Of a DNA stretch of 63,309 bases, positions 46,556 to 56,225 are shown piece after piece; the first letter of the stretch is position 1; each line of letters opens with the position of its first letter. Under the pieces are notes generated by a model. The model saw only the letters and a program-made list of their open reading frames with translations, was not told the DNA's origin and did no database searches. Made by a program: the position numbers and the translations under genes. Origin of the DNA: Fragilaria crotonensis (taxonomy: Eukaryota; Bacillariophyta; Fragilariophyceae; Fragilariales; Fragilariaceae). The stretch lies in the NCBI GenBank assembly GCA_022925895.1, contig JAKSYS010000346.1, positions 1 to 63,309 of the forward strand, read 5' to 3'.

Positions 46556-46655
46556 GCTTTACCTTTACCTTTCACCCCTTAAGATATTGATTGCTTTACC
46601 TTTACGTTTCACCCCTTAAGATATTGATTGCTTTACCTTAACGCTTACCTTCACT
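46556..46655 (+). repeat. 37-bp tandem repeat, about 2.6 units
   Basis: Units at 46556-46592 and 46593-46629 contain CCCCTTAAGATATTGATT after a CTTTACCTTTAC stretch; a partial third unit follows. Confidence 0.85.
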
Positions 46656-47109
46656 TTGCCCTTGAAGGATGATTTCCTTTGCCTTTACAACCACTGTAAA
46701 TTTAAGGAATGCCTTCCATTTTTCCTGTACAAGTACCCCTTATCAGGAAGATGCATACGCGGTCCATACTACTGGGAAACCATATAGACATTAAAGTGTT
46801 GGATTGACTAAAAATCTTACTCTAGTTCTCATCAAATGATTGAAGAGTGCAATTTATCAGCAGCACACAACCAATCAAGCTCTCTGGGAGGTCAACATAC
46901 AAAAAGCACTGTCGTACAGGACTTCCTCCACCCAGGCTTCTTGCTTGCTCTTTCTCATCATGCTTATGACCGCATCCATTGATTCAGCTGGCACCTGCAT
47001 AGCTAAAGCTGCCAGCATTTCTCCATGACAATCATAAACAATACTGACCTTGGCAAGCTTCATCCACAAACTAGCTAGTAAGAACAGTGTCTAAGCAACA
47101 AAGTCTAAG

Positions 47110-47440
47110 AAGGTGAACTCTTGACCAACCATGTTCTTAATCTGGTTCACAAAGACCAGATGGGGGACTGTGTACTATGCTGTCCAGCAAGCAACAGCAG
47201 TAAGGGTGACATGTGCTTCTTTGCCTACTAGGGAGATTATGAATGCTGATCTTGACACTGACATGTGTGACAAGCTGAAGCAGCTTGTCACAGATCCAGC
47301 GTATTGGACGAAGGGCGTTGCCGCTTTCGAATTCCGTTTCCGAACAATCAGCTCCTGTCTCACCTATCACCTATCTTGAAGGCGACAATGCTACATTCTC
47401 CTCTGTTCATGCTTGCTTTGTTGAGATATAAAATATTGCC
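47110..47440 (+). pseudogene. Degenerate hAT-like transposase fragment
   Basis: The frame 47131-47379 contains KTRWGTVYYAVQQA, DMCDKLKQLV and RTISSCLTY; shifting frame gives TYLEGDNATFSSVHACF directly after. The RWG motif and the LEGD segment are arranged as in the central part of many hAT transposases. No start, no BED finger and no dimerisation domain are present, and a frame break lies near 47365. It is a relic of a different hAT family from the intact transposase in the same element. Confidence 0.55.
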
Positions 47441-47490
47441 TGAAGGAGCTTGATGGTATACATTTTAACGCATAGCAACTTCTCCGTAAA

Positions 47491-47787
47491 ATGGACACAA
47501 CGAGAAGTTCTCGATTCTGCAAGTGGCTTCAGCATCTTGGTGAATCTCCATTTCTTGCTGCTGCTGAAGACAGTCTTGCATGTCAGATCTTGATAATTGA
47601 AGAGGAGAACCATGATGATGACATCATGGGTGGTGTGGATAACGACATGGTTGTCATGAACAACGTAGATGAATTCAATAACCTGAATCTGACTCGTGGA
47701 GTCAGCACAATTGCTGATGAAGATATCTTTGCTTTGGCAGACAAAGAACAACAGCAGCTAAATGTGATTGATGGTAGTACAGCATAA
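47491..47787 (+). CDS. Small unknown ORF within the hAT element
   Basis: 98 codons from an ATG, acidic (EEENHDDDIMGGVDND). It starts 50 bp after the hAT relic. I recognise no family, and coding status is uncertain. Confidence 0.3.
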   Translation: MDTTRSSRFCKWLQHLGESPFLAAAEDSLACQILIIEEENHDDDIMGGVDNDMVVMNNVDEFNNLNLTRGVSTIADEDIFALADKEQQQLNVIDGSTA

Positions 47788-48188
47788 TGGCTTTGATAGC
47801 AGCAGGTATACTAGTACTTGGCACTGCTCTCCGCGATGCCATAGTAGCAATACATCTAATGCCATCAGGGCTTCTCAGTTACTACTACATAATGGTCCTG
47901 GTGTTAGTACAATTTCGTATTGTTGTATAGTCAAATCAATTTACTCAATTGTCGGCAAATTGTAATCGTTATACTTGGTGTACTACCACAGAATCATAGT
48001 GTACTACTACCGGTATTCAGATATTTCAGTACACCAGAAACCAGCACACAGTCTTTTCTTACACGTTGTTTTCGTGCATAAGCTGAAGTAAGAGCCAGAG
48101 ATGCAAAATATAATTCTTAAAGGTTTTCTCACTGTTCCACCCATGGATTTTTGTATTCCTTTACTCAACGCTCACTAGCTAGTGTGAA

Positions 48189-49045
48189 AGTCAATGCACA
48201 AGCCCCAAATATACAGGGTGCAGGGTCCCCTTTGTATTGCAAAATCTGAGGGCTGAATTGGAGATGCAGAACAAATCTTCTGTCAAGGATTGTTAAGGGT
48301 GCATCAAAAATGTTTTTGACGCCCTTTCATTGTTTGTAATGAGCGTACATATTGGTTCAAACACAAGTCAATGCACAAGCCCCAAATATACAGGGTGCGG
48401 GGTCCCCTTTGTATTGCAAAATCTGAGGGCTGCATTGGAGATGCAGGACAAATCTTCTGTCAAGGACTATCAAGGGTATATCAGAAATGTTTTTGACACC
48501 CTAGGATTTTTTGTAGTGAGCTTACATATTGGTTGAAAGACAAGTCAGTGCACAAGCCCAAAATATACAGGGTGCGGGGTCCGCTTAGTACTGCAAAATC
48601 TGAGGGCTAAATTAGAGATGCAGAAAAAATGTTCTGCCAGTGTTTGTCAAGTTTGCATGGATGATACCGACGGCATCCTTTGATTGGAGTGGGTATATAT
48701 ACCCATTGACTAGTGTGCAATTTAGTGGTTAATTTGCCACAATTGCTGATACAGGGGTTTTCGATAAATGAATATTCTGCAGTCAGACATTAATATTACA
48801 CAGAATGGTACTGCTGTGTTTTGTAGACTGTGTATGGATTGTGTTGATGGCATCCTGATATCCCTTCAACCTTTTATGCTCATCAACTTCTTGAAGATTC
48901 AATTGTGATCCCAAAATGCTGCCAAAATAATACACTAAAATGATCAATACTCAATGAATTTTGGATTTTGAAAAAATCCAAAACTGGCATTGACTCCATC
49001 ATCAATAGCCTGCGACTCATTGACAGAAGCTCCGGCAACGAAAGT
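48189..49045 (+). repeat. Left arm of a large palindrome (foldback-like)
   Basis: This 857-bp arm pairs with 49195-50051 around an axis at 49120. The match has no net indels: TGCACA marks at 48549, 48372 and 48195 pair with TGTGCA at 49686, 49863 and 50039. The outer part is a 177-bp satellite, the inner part is unique sequence. Confidence 0.92.
48195..48725 (+). repeat. 177-bp satellite, left arm (three units)
   Basis: Units start at 48195, 48372 and 48549, each opening TGCACAAGCCC and containing ATATACAGGGTGC and ATCTGAGGGCT. The third unit diverges near its end. Confidence 0.9.
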
Positions 49046-49132
49046 CGATGCTGGGGCTGTTATAGTGCAACTGATAAGCTCAGAGCATAAAGTTCTTCTG
49101 ATTTGGGTAACTACAACACTAGTAGATAACAT
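48944..49132 (-). CDS. Small ORF at the palindrome centre, left arm
   Basis: 62 codons; the last 33 or so (AGASVNESQAIDDGVNASFG and onward to the end) are shared with the mirror ORF at 49162-49296. It may be a truncated C-terminus of a former transposon gene. Coding status is unproven. Confidence 0.3.
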   Translation of the reverse strand: MLSTSVVVTQIRRTLCSELISCTITAPASTFVAGASVNESQAIDDGVNASFGFFQNPKFIEY

Positions 49133-49161
49133 GTGATCGCATCCTAAATTTCACATTAACT

Positions 49162-49296
49162 ATGTCGCCAGCACCAACACTAACTCCCAAAGCAACTTTC
49201 ATTGCCGGAGCTTCTGTCAATGAGTTGCAGGCTATTGATGATGGAGTCAATGCCAGTTTTGGATTTTTTCAAAATCCAAAATTCATTGAGTATTGA
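49162..49296 (+). CDS. Small ORF at the palindrome centre, right arm
   Basis: 44 codons from an ATG in the 149-bp spacer. The distal part equals the mirror ORF except for one residue (NEL against NES). Its transcription would diverge from that of the left-arm ORF. Confidence 0.3.
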   Translation: MSPAPTLTPKATFIAGASVNELQAIDDGVNASFGFFQNPKFIEY

Positions 49297-50051
49297 TCAT
49301 TTTAGTGTATTATTTTGGCAGCATTTTGGGATCACAATTGAATCTTCAAGAAGTTGATGAGCATAAAAGGTTGAAGGGATCTCAGGATGCCATCAACACA
49401 ATCCATACACAGTCTACAAAACACAGCAGTACCATTCTGTGTAATATTAATGTCTGACTGCAGAATATTCATTTATCAAAAACCCCTGTACCAGCAATTG
49501 TGGCAAATTAATCGCTAAATTGCACACTAGTCAATGGGTATATATACCCACTCCAATCAAAGGATGCCGTCGGTATCATCCATGCAAACTTGACAAACAC
49601 TGGCAGAACATTTTTTCTGCATCTCTAATTTAGCCCTCAGATTTTGCAGTACTAAGCGGACCCCGCATCCTGTATATTTTGGGCTTGTGCACTGACTTGT
49701 CTTTCAACCAATATGTAAGCTCACTACAAAAAATTCTAGGGTGTCAAAAACATTTCTGATATACCCTTGATAGTCCTTGACAGAAGATTTGTTCTGCATC
49801 TCCAATGCAGCCCTCAGATTTTGCAATACAAAGGGGAACCCGCACCCTGTATATTTGGGGCTTGTGCATTGACTTGTGTTTGAAACAATATGTACGCTCA
49901 CTACAAACAATGAAAGGGCGTCAAAAACATTTTTGATGCACCCTTAACAATCCTTGACAGAAGATTTGTTCTGCATCTCCAATTCAGCCCTCAGATTTTG
50001 CAATACAAAGGGACCCTGCGCCCTGTATATTTGGGGTTTGTGCATTGACTT
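49195..50051 (-). repeat. Right arm of the large palindrome
   Basis: It is the inverted copy of 48189-49045 with only scattered mismatches. The satellite continues outward beyond the paired arm to about 50270. Confidence 0.92.
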
Positions 50052-50270
50052 GTGTTTCAACCAATATGTAAGCTCACTACAAACAATGATAGGTTGTCAA
50101 AAACATTTCTGATACACCCTTACAGTCCTTGACAGAAGATTTGTTCTGCGTCTCCAATGCAATACAAAGGGGACCCCGCGTCCTGTATATTTTGGGCTTG
50201 CCGTGCATTGACTTGTGATTCAACCAATAAGAAAGCTCACTACAAAAAATCAAAGGGTGTCATTTTTAAC
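49515..50270 (-). repeat. 177-bp satellite, right arm (four units)
   Basis: TGTGCA marks lie at 49686, 49863, 50039 and about 50212, spacing 177, 176 and about 173. The outermost unit has lost a stretch around 50160. Confidence 0.88.
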
Positions 50271-50627
50271 GTGGATGCTGTGGCTTTACCAACAAAGGAT
50301 GATAAGATTGCTTCTCTAATCTACTAGAGGGGACTTCCACCACTAGCTATTTGCCAATGCTTTAATGAATAGGACACACATATAAACCGTATACCTGGTA
50401 CTGTACTTGCAGAATTCAGATACCTATACACTATACAGTGTTTCCTGAAGAACAGCTAACAGCAAACAGCAGTTCGTAGTATGTCAGTAATTGTTTGCAT
50501 TTGCCCTTTTGTGGCGGTTGCGTGGCAGGAGATTGTCTGGTTTGGCCGTCAGCCATGACCAGCGAGAGCAAACTTTCTCTCTAGTACTGTATCTACAACC
50601 TATCCTCTTGAAAGTTGACGTCCTCGT

Positions 50628-52811
50628 ATGGAGCACCATCCTGGAGACGAGGCACTGGAGGAAGCGTCCGTGGGGATATCGATGGCTGAAGTGGCAAGAC
50701 AAGATGGTGATCATTATGTTGAAGAAGATACAGAACCTCAGTCAAGCCTTGCGGGTCTGCCTTCTATTGCTAGGAAGCACGCCGTTGTAGCGTTTTCAAA
50801 AATGAAATTTATGATTAAGGATGACATCAAGCAGCGGAAGGGGAAGTTCTGTATAGTGGAAAGTAGTTCCATGGTCACTGGAGGTGCTGGTAAGACAACA
50901 AAAAATGCGGGTTCATCAGTATGGGATTCATTTTCTCGCATCCTGGACGTAGAAAGGAATATTTTGGTGGACTTTGCATCCTGCAATAAGTGTGCAGAAG
51001 TCTATTCCTGCAATAGCAGAAATGGTACAACAACGCTGTCAAAGCACTCTGCAAAATGTGGCGAGGTCATTTGCTTGTCGAATCTGTTTCATCCAAGAAA
51101 GGGCCAAGCACTAATGACTGAGTTTATAATGAAAAAATCCAAACCAACCACAAAAGATCGCGAAAAAGTGACCAATGCATGCGTCAAGATGTGTGCCCAG
51201 GATTTTCGACCATTCAACTCCGTGGGATGTGATGGATTTGTCAATCTTGTTCAGCAATGCATGGATATTGCTAGTAAGTCGCACGGTCACATGCTTGCCC
51301 GAGATCTATTGCCTTCTCCTTCAACCGTGAGTCGAAATGTTGAAACAGTCAAGGATCTGGTCGTTAATTCGTTGTCTGAGACATTTTATCAACATTCAAA
51401 CAAAGAGGGCATTGGTTTGGCATTCACCACAGACATGTACACTGAAAACTTCACGAAGTTGTCATACTCTGCCTTGACGTGTCACTTTCTAGACGACGAT
51501 TTCAAACTTCATTATGCTACATTGGGATGCAAGGTTTTTCCTGACGATGCAGCACATACAGCCGAAAACATAAAGAATGAGACACTTTCCATACTCTCAG
51601 AATACGGACTGGACCATAATGACCTTGCAGTTGATGGAAACTGCTTCACCACCGATGATGGATCTGGAAACACTGGGCAGCTGGGAATTATCAATTGTTT
51701 CTCTCGCATCACGTGTTCGGATCACAAGATAAGTACTGTGCTTTGCACAGTTTTAAGCAAGACAACTATTATGAGGGATGGAAGACGGTCCAAGCCATTC
51801 TACCGTTACATGTCAGATCTCCCGACAATTCTTACACTCATCGATGATTGCAAGGGGTTGGTGCAATATTTCAACCAGGCTAACCTTCAAAAGCTACTCA
51901 ACAAGACACTAAAATCTGAGAATGAAACGCGATGGAGCTCACTTTTTGACATGCTTCTGAGTGTCAAAGAGGCATTCGACCAGGTGAAAGCTGTTCTACT
52001 AGTGAGGAGGAAAGATGAAAAAATTGACAAAATCAGCAAGTCCCTTTTATCGCAATTACTAAGCTTCCTGGAGGAATTCAAGATTGCGACGAAGCGTTTG
52101 GAGGGCGTGAAAATTCCAACTATTCACCTTGTTGTGCTATCACTTGCTCAGATGACCAAAAACTGCGAAAGTCCAACCGGAGGAGACACAATATGTATGC
52201 ATCCAGAAATAAGCAAGCTGAGGGGGATTGTTAAGACAGTGTTGATTGCAAAGTTTAAACTTCACAGAATCCATATTGCGGCAGCATTCTTGGACCCAAG
52301 ACAGACATTGAGGCTGATGAACAACCACCGAATTGACCAGTCCCTGTTAACTGAGGGATTAGAGTTAGTGGAATTGCTCTTTGATCGTCACTACACTAGA
52401 AGCGAGCAAGCCGATACTGCATCAGCAGAACAGGTCATGAATGATGATGGCCTTTATCGCCCAAGAAAGAAATCCAAGTCACTATTCGCCTTGGATGACG
52501 AAGAGCATGCACTTGCAAATACTGGTCGACCTTTGCAAACCGAAGTTGATCTGTTTAAGCTGGTGCGACTGCGTCCTGATGATATTGAAGATGAGAACTT
52601 TGATTTGTTGCTGTGGTGGCGTGCAAATAGGGAGCAGTACCCAATTCTTGCCAAGGTGGCTCGATACATTTTGGCTATTCCAGCCTCTAGTGCGGAGAGT
52701 GAAAGGGTTTTCAGTGCCTCCTCCAACACTATTACTCAAAAGCGTACCCAGCTTCTCCCATCAAATCTCAATGGGCTTCTTATCATCAAATCAAACATAG
52801 CACTGGTCTAG
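50628..52811 (+). CDS. hAT transposase with BED zinc finger, intact
   Basis: 727 aa in one exon, starting at the ATG at 50628. A BED-type finger with C119, C122, H140 and C144 should bind the element ends. The RNase H-like core follows; D269 in FTTDMYTEN is the likely first catalytic Asp and the Asp pair in FTTDDGSGN (343-344) the likely second. A C-terminal hAT dimerisation domain ends the protein, with LLWWRANREQYPILAKVARY, then LAIPASSAESERVFS and the trailing LNGLLIIKSN, the hallmark of the superfamily. No stop or frameshift interrupts it. It lies 3' of the palindrome, inside perfect TIRs, and would cut and paste the element and any internally deleted relatives. Confidence 0.95.
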   Translation: MEHHPGDEALEEASVGISMAEVARQDGDHYVEEDTEPQSSLAGLPSIARKHAVVAFSKMKFMIKDDIKQRKGKFCIVESSSMVTGGAGKTTKNAGSSVWDSFSRILDVERNILVDFASCNKCAEVYSCNSRNGTTTLSKHSAKCGEVICLSNLFHPRKGQALMTEFIMKKSKPTTKDREKVTNACVKMCAQDFRPFNSVGCDGFVNLVQQCMDIASKSHGHMLARDLLPSPSTVSRNVETVKDLVVNSLSETFYQHSNKEGIGLAFTTDMYTENFTKLSYSALTCHFLDDDFKLHYATLGCKVFPDDAAHTAENIKNETLSILSEYGLDHNDLAVDGNCFTTDDGSGNTGQLGIINCFSRITCSDHKISTVLCTVLSKTTIMRDGRRSKPFYRYMSDLPTILTLIDDCKGLVQYFNQANLQKLLNKTLKSENETRWSSLFDMLLSVKEAFDQVKAVLLVRRKDEKIDKISKSLLSQLLSFLEEFKIATKRLEGVKIPTIHLVVLSLAQMTKNCESPTGGDTICMHPEISKLRGIVKTVLIAKFKLHRIHIAAAFLDPRQTLRLMNNHRIDQSLLTEGLELVELLFDRHYTRSEQADTASAEQVMNDDGLYRPRKKSKSLFALDDEEHALANTGRPLQTEVDLFKLVRLRPDDIEDENFDLLLWWRANREQYPILAKVARYILAIPASSAESERVFSASSNTITQKRTQLLPSNLNGLLIIKSNIALV

Positions 52812-54192
52812 TAGATTATTGGCAACTGTGTTCTTCACAACAGATTTTCCATATCAGGTGGCAAAACCGATGCAACTGAAAACAATAGCACATTTCCTTG
52901 CAACTTGTACTCTTTTCAACCTTATTCCTCTTCAAAGAATTGTGTTTTTTGATGGATTGAAAGCGATTGGTTATGAATATTGCATAAATTCCTCACAGTA
53001 TCATTGTACTTCAGAATCTCAAAGAGGTGCCAACTTCTTGTCGTAATGTTGTTCTTGTTGTTGGCCTGGCTTGAACACGTCCACCTTATGTGTACTGCTA
53101 TGGGTTCGAAGGCAAGCATGACATCATGCTCAGATAATACGGCTTTCAAAATGATTAGACTGACACTGTCAACGCACACAAATGGTGAGCCAATGCCAGT
53201 GCGGAGATTGTCCATTAGTACTTCATCTTGTTTTCCTTCAACTGTTTTACATTTCGTCCACCTTGTTCACAATGTTTGGGCGATCTTGGATTATGGGAGC
53301 AGGGAGGTACATGTTGAGAGCATCAGATTTTGTTGCAAGGTAAGAAAGAAAGGAAACGTACCAAGTGATGTAGTAAATTCATCTTTCTCGGTGAACAACT
53401 GAGGTGATGATCTCCTGCAGGCTGCAGGGTACAGTACTGATCAGGGCAGCCGACAGTCCTGACGACTCATGTGCAGTTTCTGCAACTTTTGTCTAGTCTT
53501 GGAAACAGTTGAAATGTATCCTTACCATTCACCTCAGCGCCGCCACGACGACGTACGTATCCACACAATCTGTTTCACACTCCCACACAGGCTTGCGATT
53601 AAGGTGTTCGGACGTAAAGACCGCGTTGGTTGCCTTGCTTTGTTTGTACAATGTTACGCCCATGTCATGCCATGCTTGTTATCACCGGGAGGCAGTCGAG
53701 GCAAGTATGCGTTCGACGATTTCCAAAATACACATTCCAAGATCTTGTGTTGTGGGTTCGAGTAACATATGAACATATGTAATAATGCTCCACCGGCATC
53801 AGTAGGTACGCTGGTATGCTATTGTACTGCACTTGTACATTGCGCTATGATCGTACTCCGAGTATGATAGTAGTCAAACAGTGCGAAAGTTGTCTCAAAG
53901 TATGGTACAACTGTCACACAATAGATACGTAGGGTACGAAGTGCAATACGCAATATCTGTAGACTCTACAGCTTGAAGGAACATAAAAACAAAAAGATGT
54001 TCAAGCAGTGCTTGCTGTTTGGTCCGCGTCGTGTTCATTTATATATTTAAATGACTTGTTACTGCTGCGGCTCTGTGGCACTCTACTAGTACTCTGTAGG
54101 AATAGGAGCACATTCCCCCTACTAAACACTGTGTCGAGTTCCGACAGTGCAGACTTGTTAACCCTAACTCTAACTCAAAAAAAAAATTGTTG
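52812..54192. other. Right part of the hAT element, non-coding
   Basis: Short ORFs (52819-53046, 52980-53402, 53469-53765) show no family resemblance. The stretch probably holds the transposase 3' UTR and structural DNA of the element. Confidence 0.45.
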
Positions 54193-54225
54193 CGGGTACG
54201 GGTACGGGTACAAGTACCCGTACCT
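54193..54225. promoter_or_regulatory. Subterminal GGGTAC cluster, right end
   Basis: Three GGGTAC units run into an inverted GTACCCGTACC, forming a small palindrome. It mirrors the left-end clusters. Confidence 0.6.
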
Positions 54226-54267
54226 CCCTCGGTCTTACGACCGGGTCGGGTCGGGTACGAAAAAGCT

Positions 54268-54285
54268 TACCCGTGCATGGCTCTG
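54268..54285 (-). repeat. hAT right terminal inverted repeat
   Basis: TACCCGTGCATGGCTCTG, the exact reverse complement of 46271-46288. Confidence 0.95.
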
Positions 54286-54293
54286 CTCTACGC
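54286..54293. other. 8-bp target-site duplication, right
   Basis: CTCTACGC, identical to 46263-46270. Confidence 0.93.
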
Positions 54294-54580
54294 TATACGG
54301 TCTATGACGGTAGTATATATCATCGGATGGGTTTCGATTAGAATGCATAGAAATGACGTCAATCATGACGTCACAGTACTGACCCTTTCACGTACGCCTC
54401 CCAAGTGTGATACGTCATTTCCTTTGAATCTTATCATATCCATAATCCATACACGGGCTCACGATAAACTGTTGAGTCGGTCAATTTTGCGGCGAATCCC
54501 AGTGTCCCAGACAACACAGAGATCCGCAACATCCAAGAGGAGAAATAGAAACAGGAAGCCATTTGAAGAGCAGGAATGTC
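54294..54580. other. Upstream region of the methyltransferase gene
   Basis: It contains ATGACGTCAATCATGACGTC near 54350, two CRE-like TGACGTCA-type sites close together. No gene is seen. Confidence 0.4.
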
Positions 54581-55734
54581 ATGGCGAGGGCTAGTGGAAT
54601 TGTCCTTTTGCTCATATTGCTCCTTGGCGGAGCGATAGTCATTTCATCAGTATTCAGCATGTCGTATCTGCGTGGACTATCCGTCATGAGCACAACAGCC
54701 TGGACCTCAACCACAGTAGGAAATAATTCACACGTAGACTCCTTCGTGTCAAACCAGCACACCCTCACTCGCGAGGTACTCAGAGAGATGTTTGAGCAGG
54801 TTGTCGAGACAGAGGTTCGTTTTAATCACTGGGGTTTAGGTTGCAGCGACCTCACCATCCTGGCACCTTATTTCAGAGCCATTTCAGACAAGTACGCTTC
54901 CGAGGGCAATGGGAACACGCGCCTCATATTTGACGTTGGAGCTAACAATGGCGATGATGCGGAAAGCATTCTTGGCGCTTTTCACAAGATTGTTGGCATG
55001 TGCTTTGGGTTTGCTGTTCCCTTTAAGCTCATTTCTGTCGAGCCGTCCCCGCAAGTGTTTTGTGAACTAGACGACCTAGCAAGAGAGAAGAAGTGGGAAT
55101 TTCCCGCTCAAGACATGCTTCGTCTCAACATTGCTCTCTCGGACGTAACTGGCTATCTCTCATTTAGTGACCCTGGTCACGAGGGCGGGGGTCTGGTGGA
55201 TGGCACTGACCAGGAACTCGGTCCCATGACAGCTGATTTTCTTCAAAATGTCACCAAGTGCAGCATGTCAAACGAAACCAACCACACGCTTGACGAGAGC
55301 AGAATCACTGTCGTGCCCACCTTCACGATGGACCTTCTTGTTTCGTCATTGAAAGACCTCAATATTTTCCAACAAGATGATGATATCTTTGTCCTTAAAA
55401 TCGATACAGAGGGCCATGATGTTAATGTTTTGCGGGGCGCAAAGCAACTGCTCGAGGAAATGCGCATAACCTTTGTGATATTTGAGACTTACACAAATGC
55501 ACTGACCAAACAGGTGGCTGAGCTTATGGGAGCAAATGGCTACCTTTGCTTCATAATCTCACCAGCGATGCTCCTTCAATTCATACGGAGGATTGGTGGT
55601 ACAGTCACTTGGAAAAACCTTTCGTGGTGGGAAACGGCGTTTGCGGCATTCGTGGCAGCAAGAGTCTGGGCATGCTCTGGCGTATGTTCCACAGTAGCAA
55701 CAGTAGCCTTATCAATGCCTACGAGCTTCTCTAG
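54581..55734 (+). CDS. FkbM-family methyltransferase, membrane-anchored; probable frameshift near the 3' end
   Basis: The ATG at 54581 starts a type II signal-anchor (GIVLLLILLLGGAIVISSVF). The SAM-binding region follows with LIFDVGANNGDDAESIL (motif I), KLISVEPSPQVF (acidic residue for SAM), IALSDVTGYLSF and VLKIDTEGHDVNVLRGAKQL, then FVIFETYTN, all typical of FkbM O-methyltransferases that often act on glycans or secondary metabolites. The frame stays open to 56029, but after about 55545 its composition turns Arg/Ser-rich and unlike the family. The -1 frame (55546-55734) gives a more plausible end, with EDWWYSHLEKPFVVGNGVCG and a stop at 55732-55734. A single lost base near 55545 is therefore likely. 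Golgi or ER location is inferred. Confidence 0.8.
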
Positions 55735-56069
55735 AGAGATGATAATGATCCGACCCGGTGGCAGCGCGGCTCGTCGACGCCGTCACACAGGCAACGGCGA
55801 TGCATCGCGAGTGAGAAAGACCAGCGCGCCGTCGCAAAATTCGTTGAGTAGCCTGAACAACTCGGCGCGCAGATTGTGGTGTTCAAGCAGACTAGCTATC
55901 TATAAAGTTATTTGCCGTGCTCTTCATGCCGTAGGTGCGATGAGTCACTTTCTAGGGACTGTCGCTTGGATTTCATCGTGGGACAAAGAATTCGTGTGCA
56001 CCACAAGAGGCTTTGGAGACATGAACTGACTTTGGAAGTCCTTCGTGCTATGACCACTAGTTCCGATGG
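55735..56069. other. Intergenic region after the methyltransferase
   Basis: It is open in the uncorrected frame to 56029, but I see no family signal there. Confidence 0.4.
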
Positions 56070-56225
56070 GACAGTTACCTAGTTGGACTTTTGGTGTTTA
56101 TGCTGCAAGAAATGAAGAAAGTTGACTATGATTTGATTAACAAGATTCGGGAGCAAATCCGCAAACTGGACCTGACTCGTAGTGGAACATTGGAGCGCAG
56201 AGATTTGGAACTGATGGCGAAATGA
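56070..56225 (+). pseudogene. C-terminal remnant resembling an EF-hand cation-channel tail
   Basis: In one frame it reads LVGLLVFMLQEMKKVDYDLI, then KIREQIRKLDLTRSGTLERR and DLELMAK before the TGA at 56223. The spacing of hydrophobic and acidic residues (LDLTRSGTLERRDLE) is that of an EF-hand loop, and the MKKVD leader is typical, from memory, of the tail of two-pore K+ channels in algae. Nothing upstream encodes the rest, so it is a fragment. Confidence 0.4.

Larger units (their letters stand above)
46271..54285 (+). mobile_element. 8-kb hAT-superfamily DNA transposon, apparently autonomous
   Basis: The element is 8,015 bp. Its ends are a perfect 18-bp inverted pair, CAGAGCCATGCACGGGTA at 46271-46288 and its reverse complement at 54268-54285, and it is flanked by a perfect 8-bp duplication. 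CAGAG is a standard hAT terminus. It carries an intact 727-aa hAT transposase in the right half. Subterminal GGGTAC hexamer clusters lie next to both ends. The left half contains a 37-bp tandem repeat, a decayed hAT-like fragment and a large satellite-bearing palindrome. The perfect TIRs and TSD point to a fairly recent insertion, in the 3' flank of the 44.7-kb gene. The unit is about twice the usual hAT size, so nested elements are likely. Confidence 0.93.

Noticed and set aside
48195-50270. 177-bp repeats as a CRISPR array
   Set aside because: The units are contiguous satellites without unique spacers, arranged as a palindrome, in a eukaryotic genome.
55735-56029. C-terminal extension of the FkbM protein
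   Set aside because: Its composition turns Arg/Ser-rich, and the alternative frame ending at 55734 gives a more family-like end.
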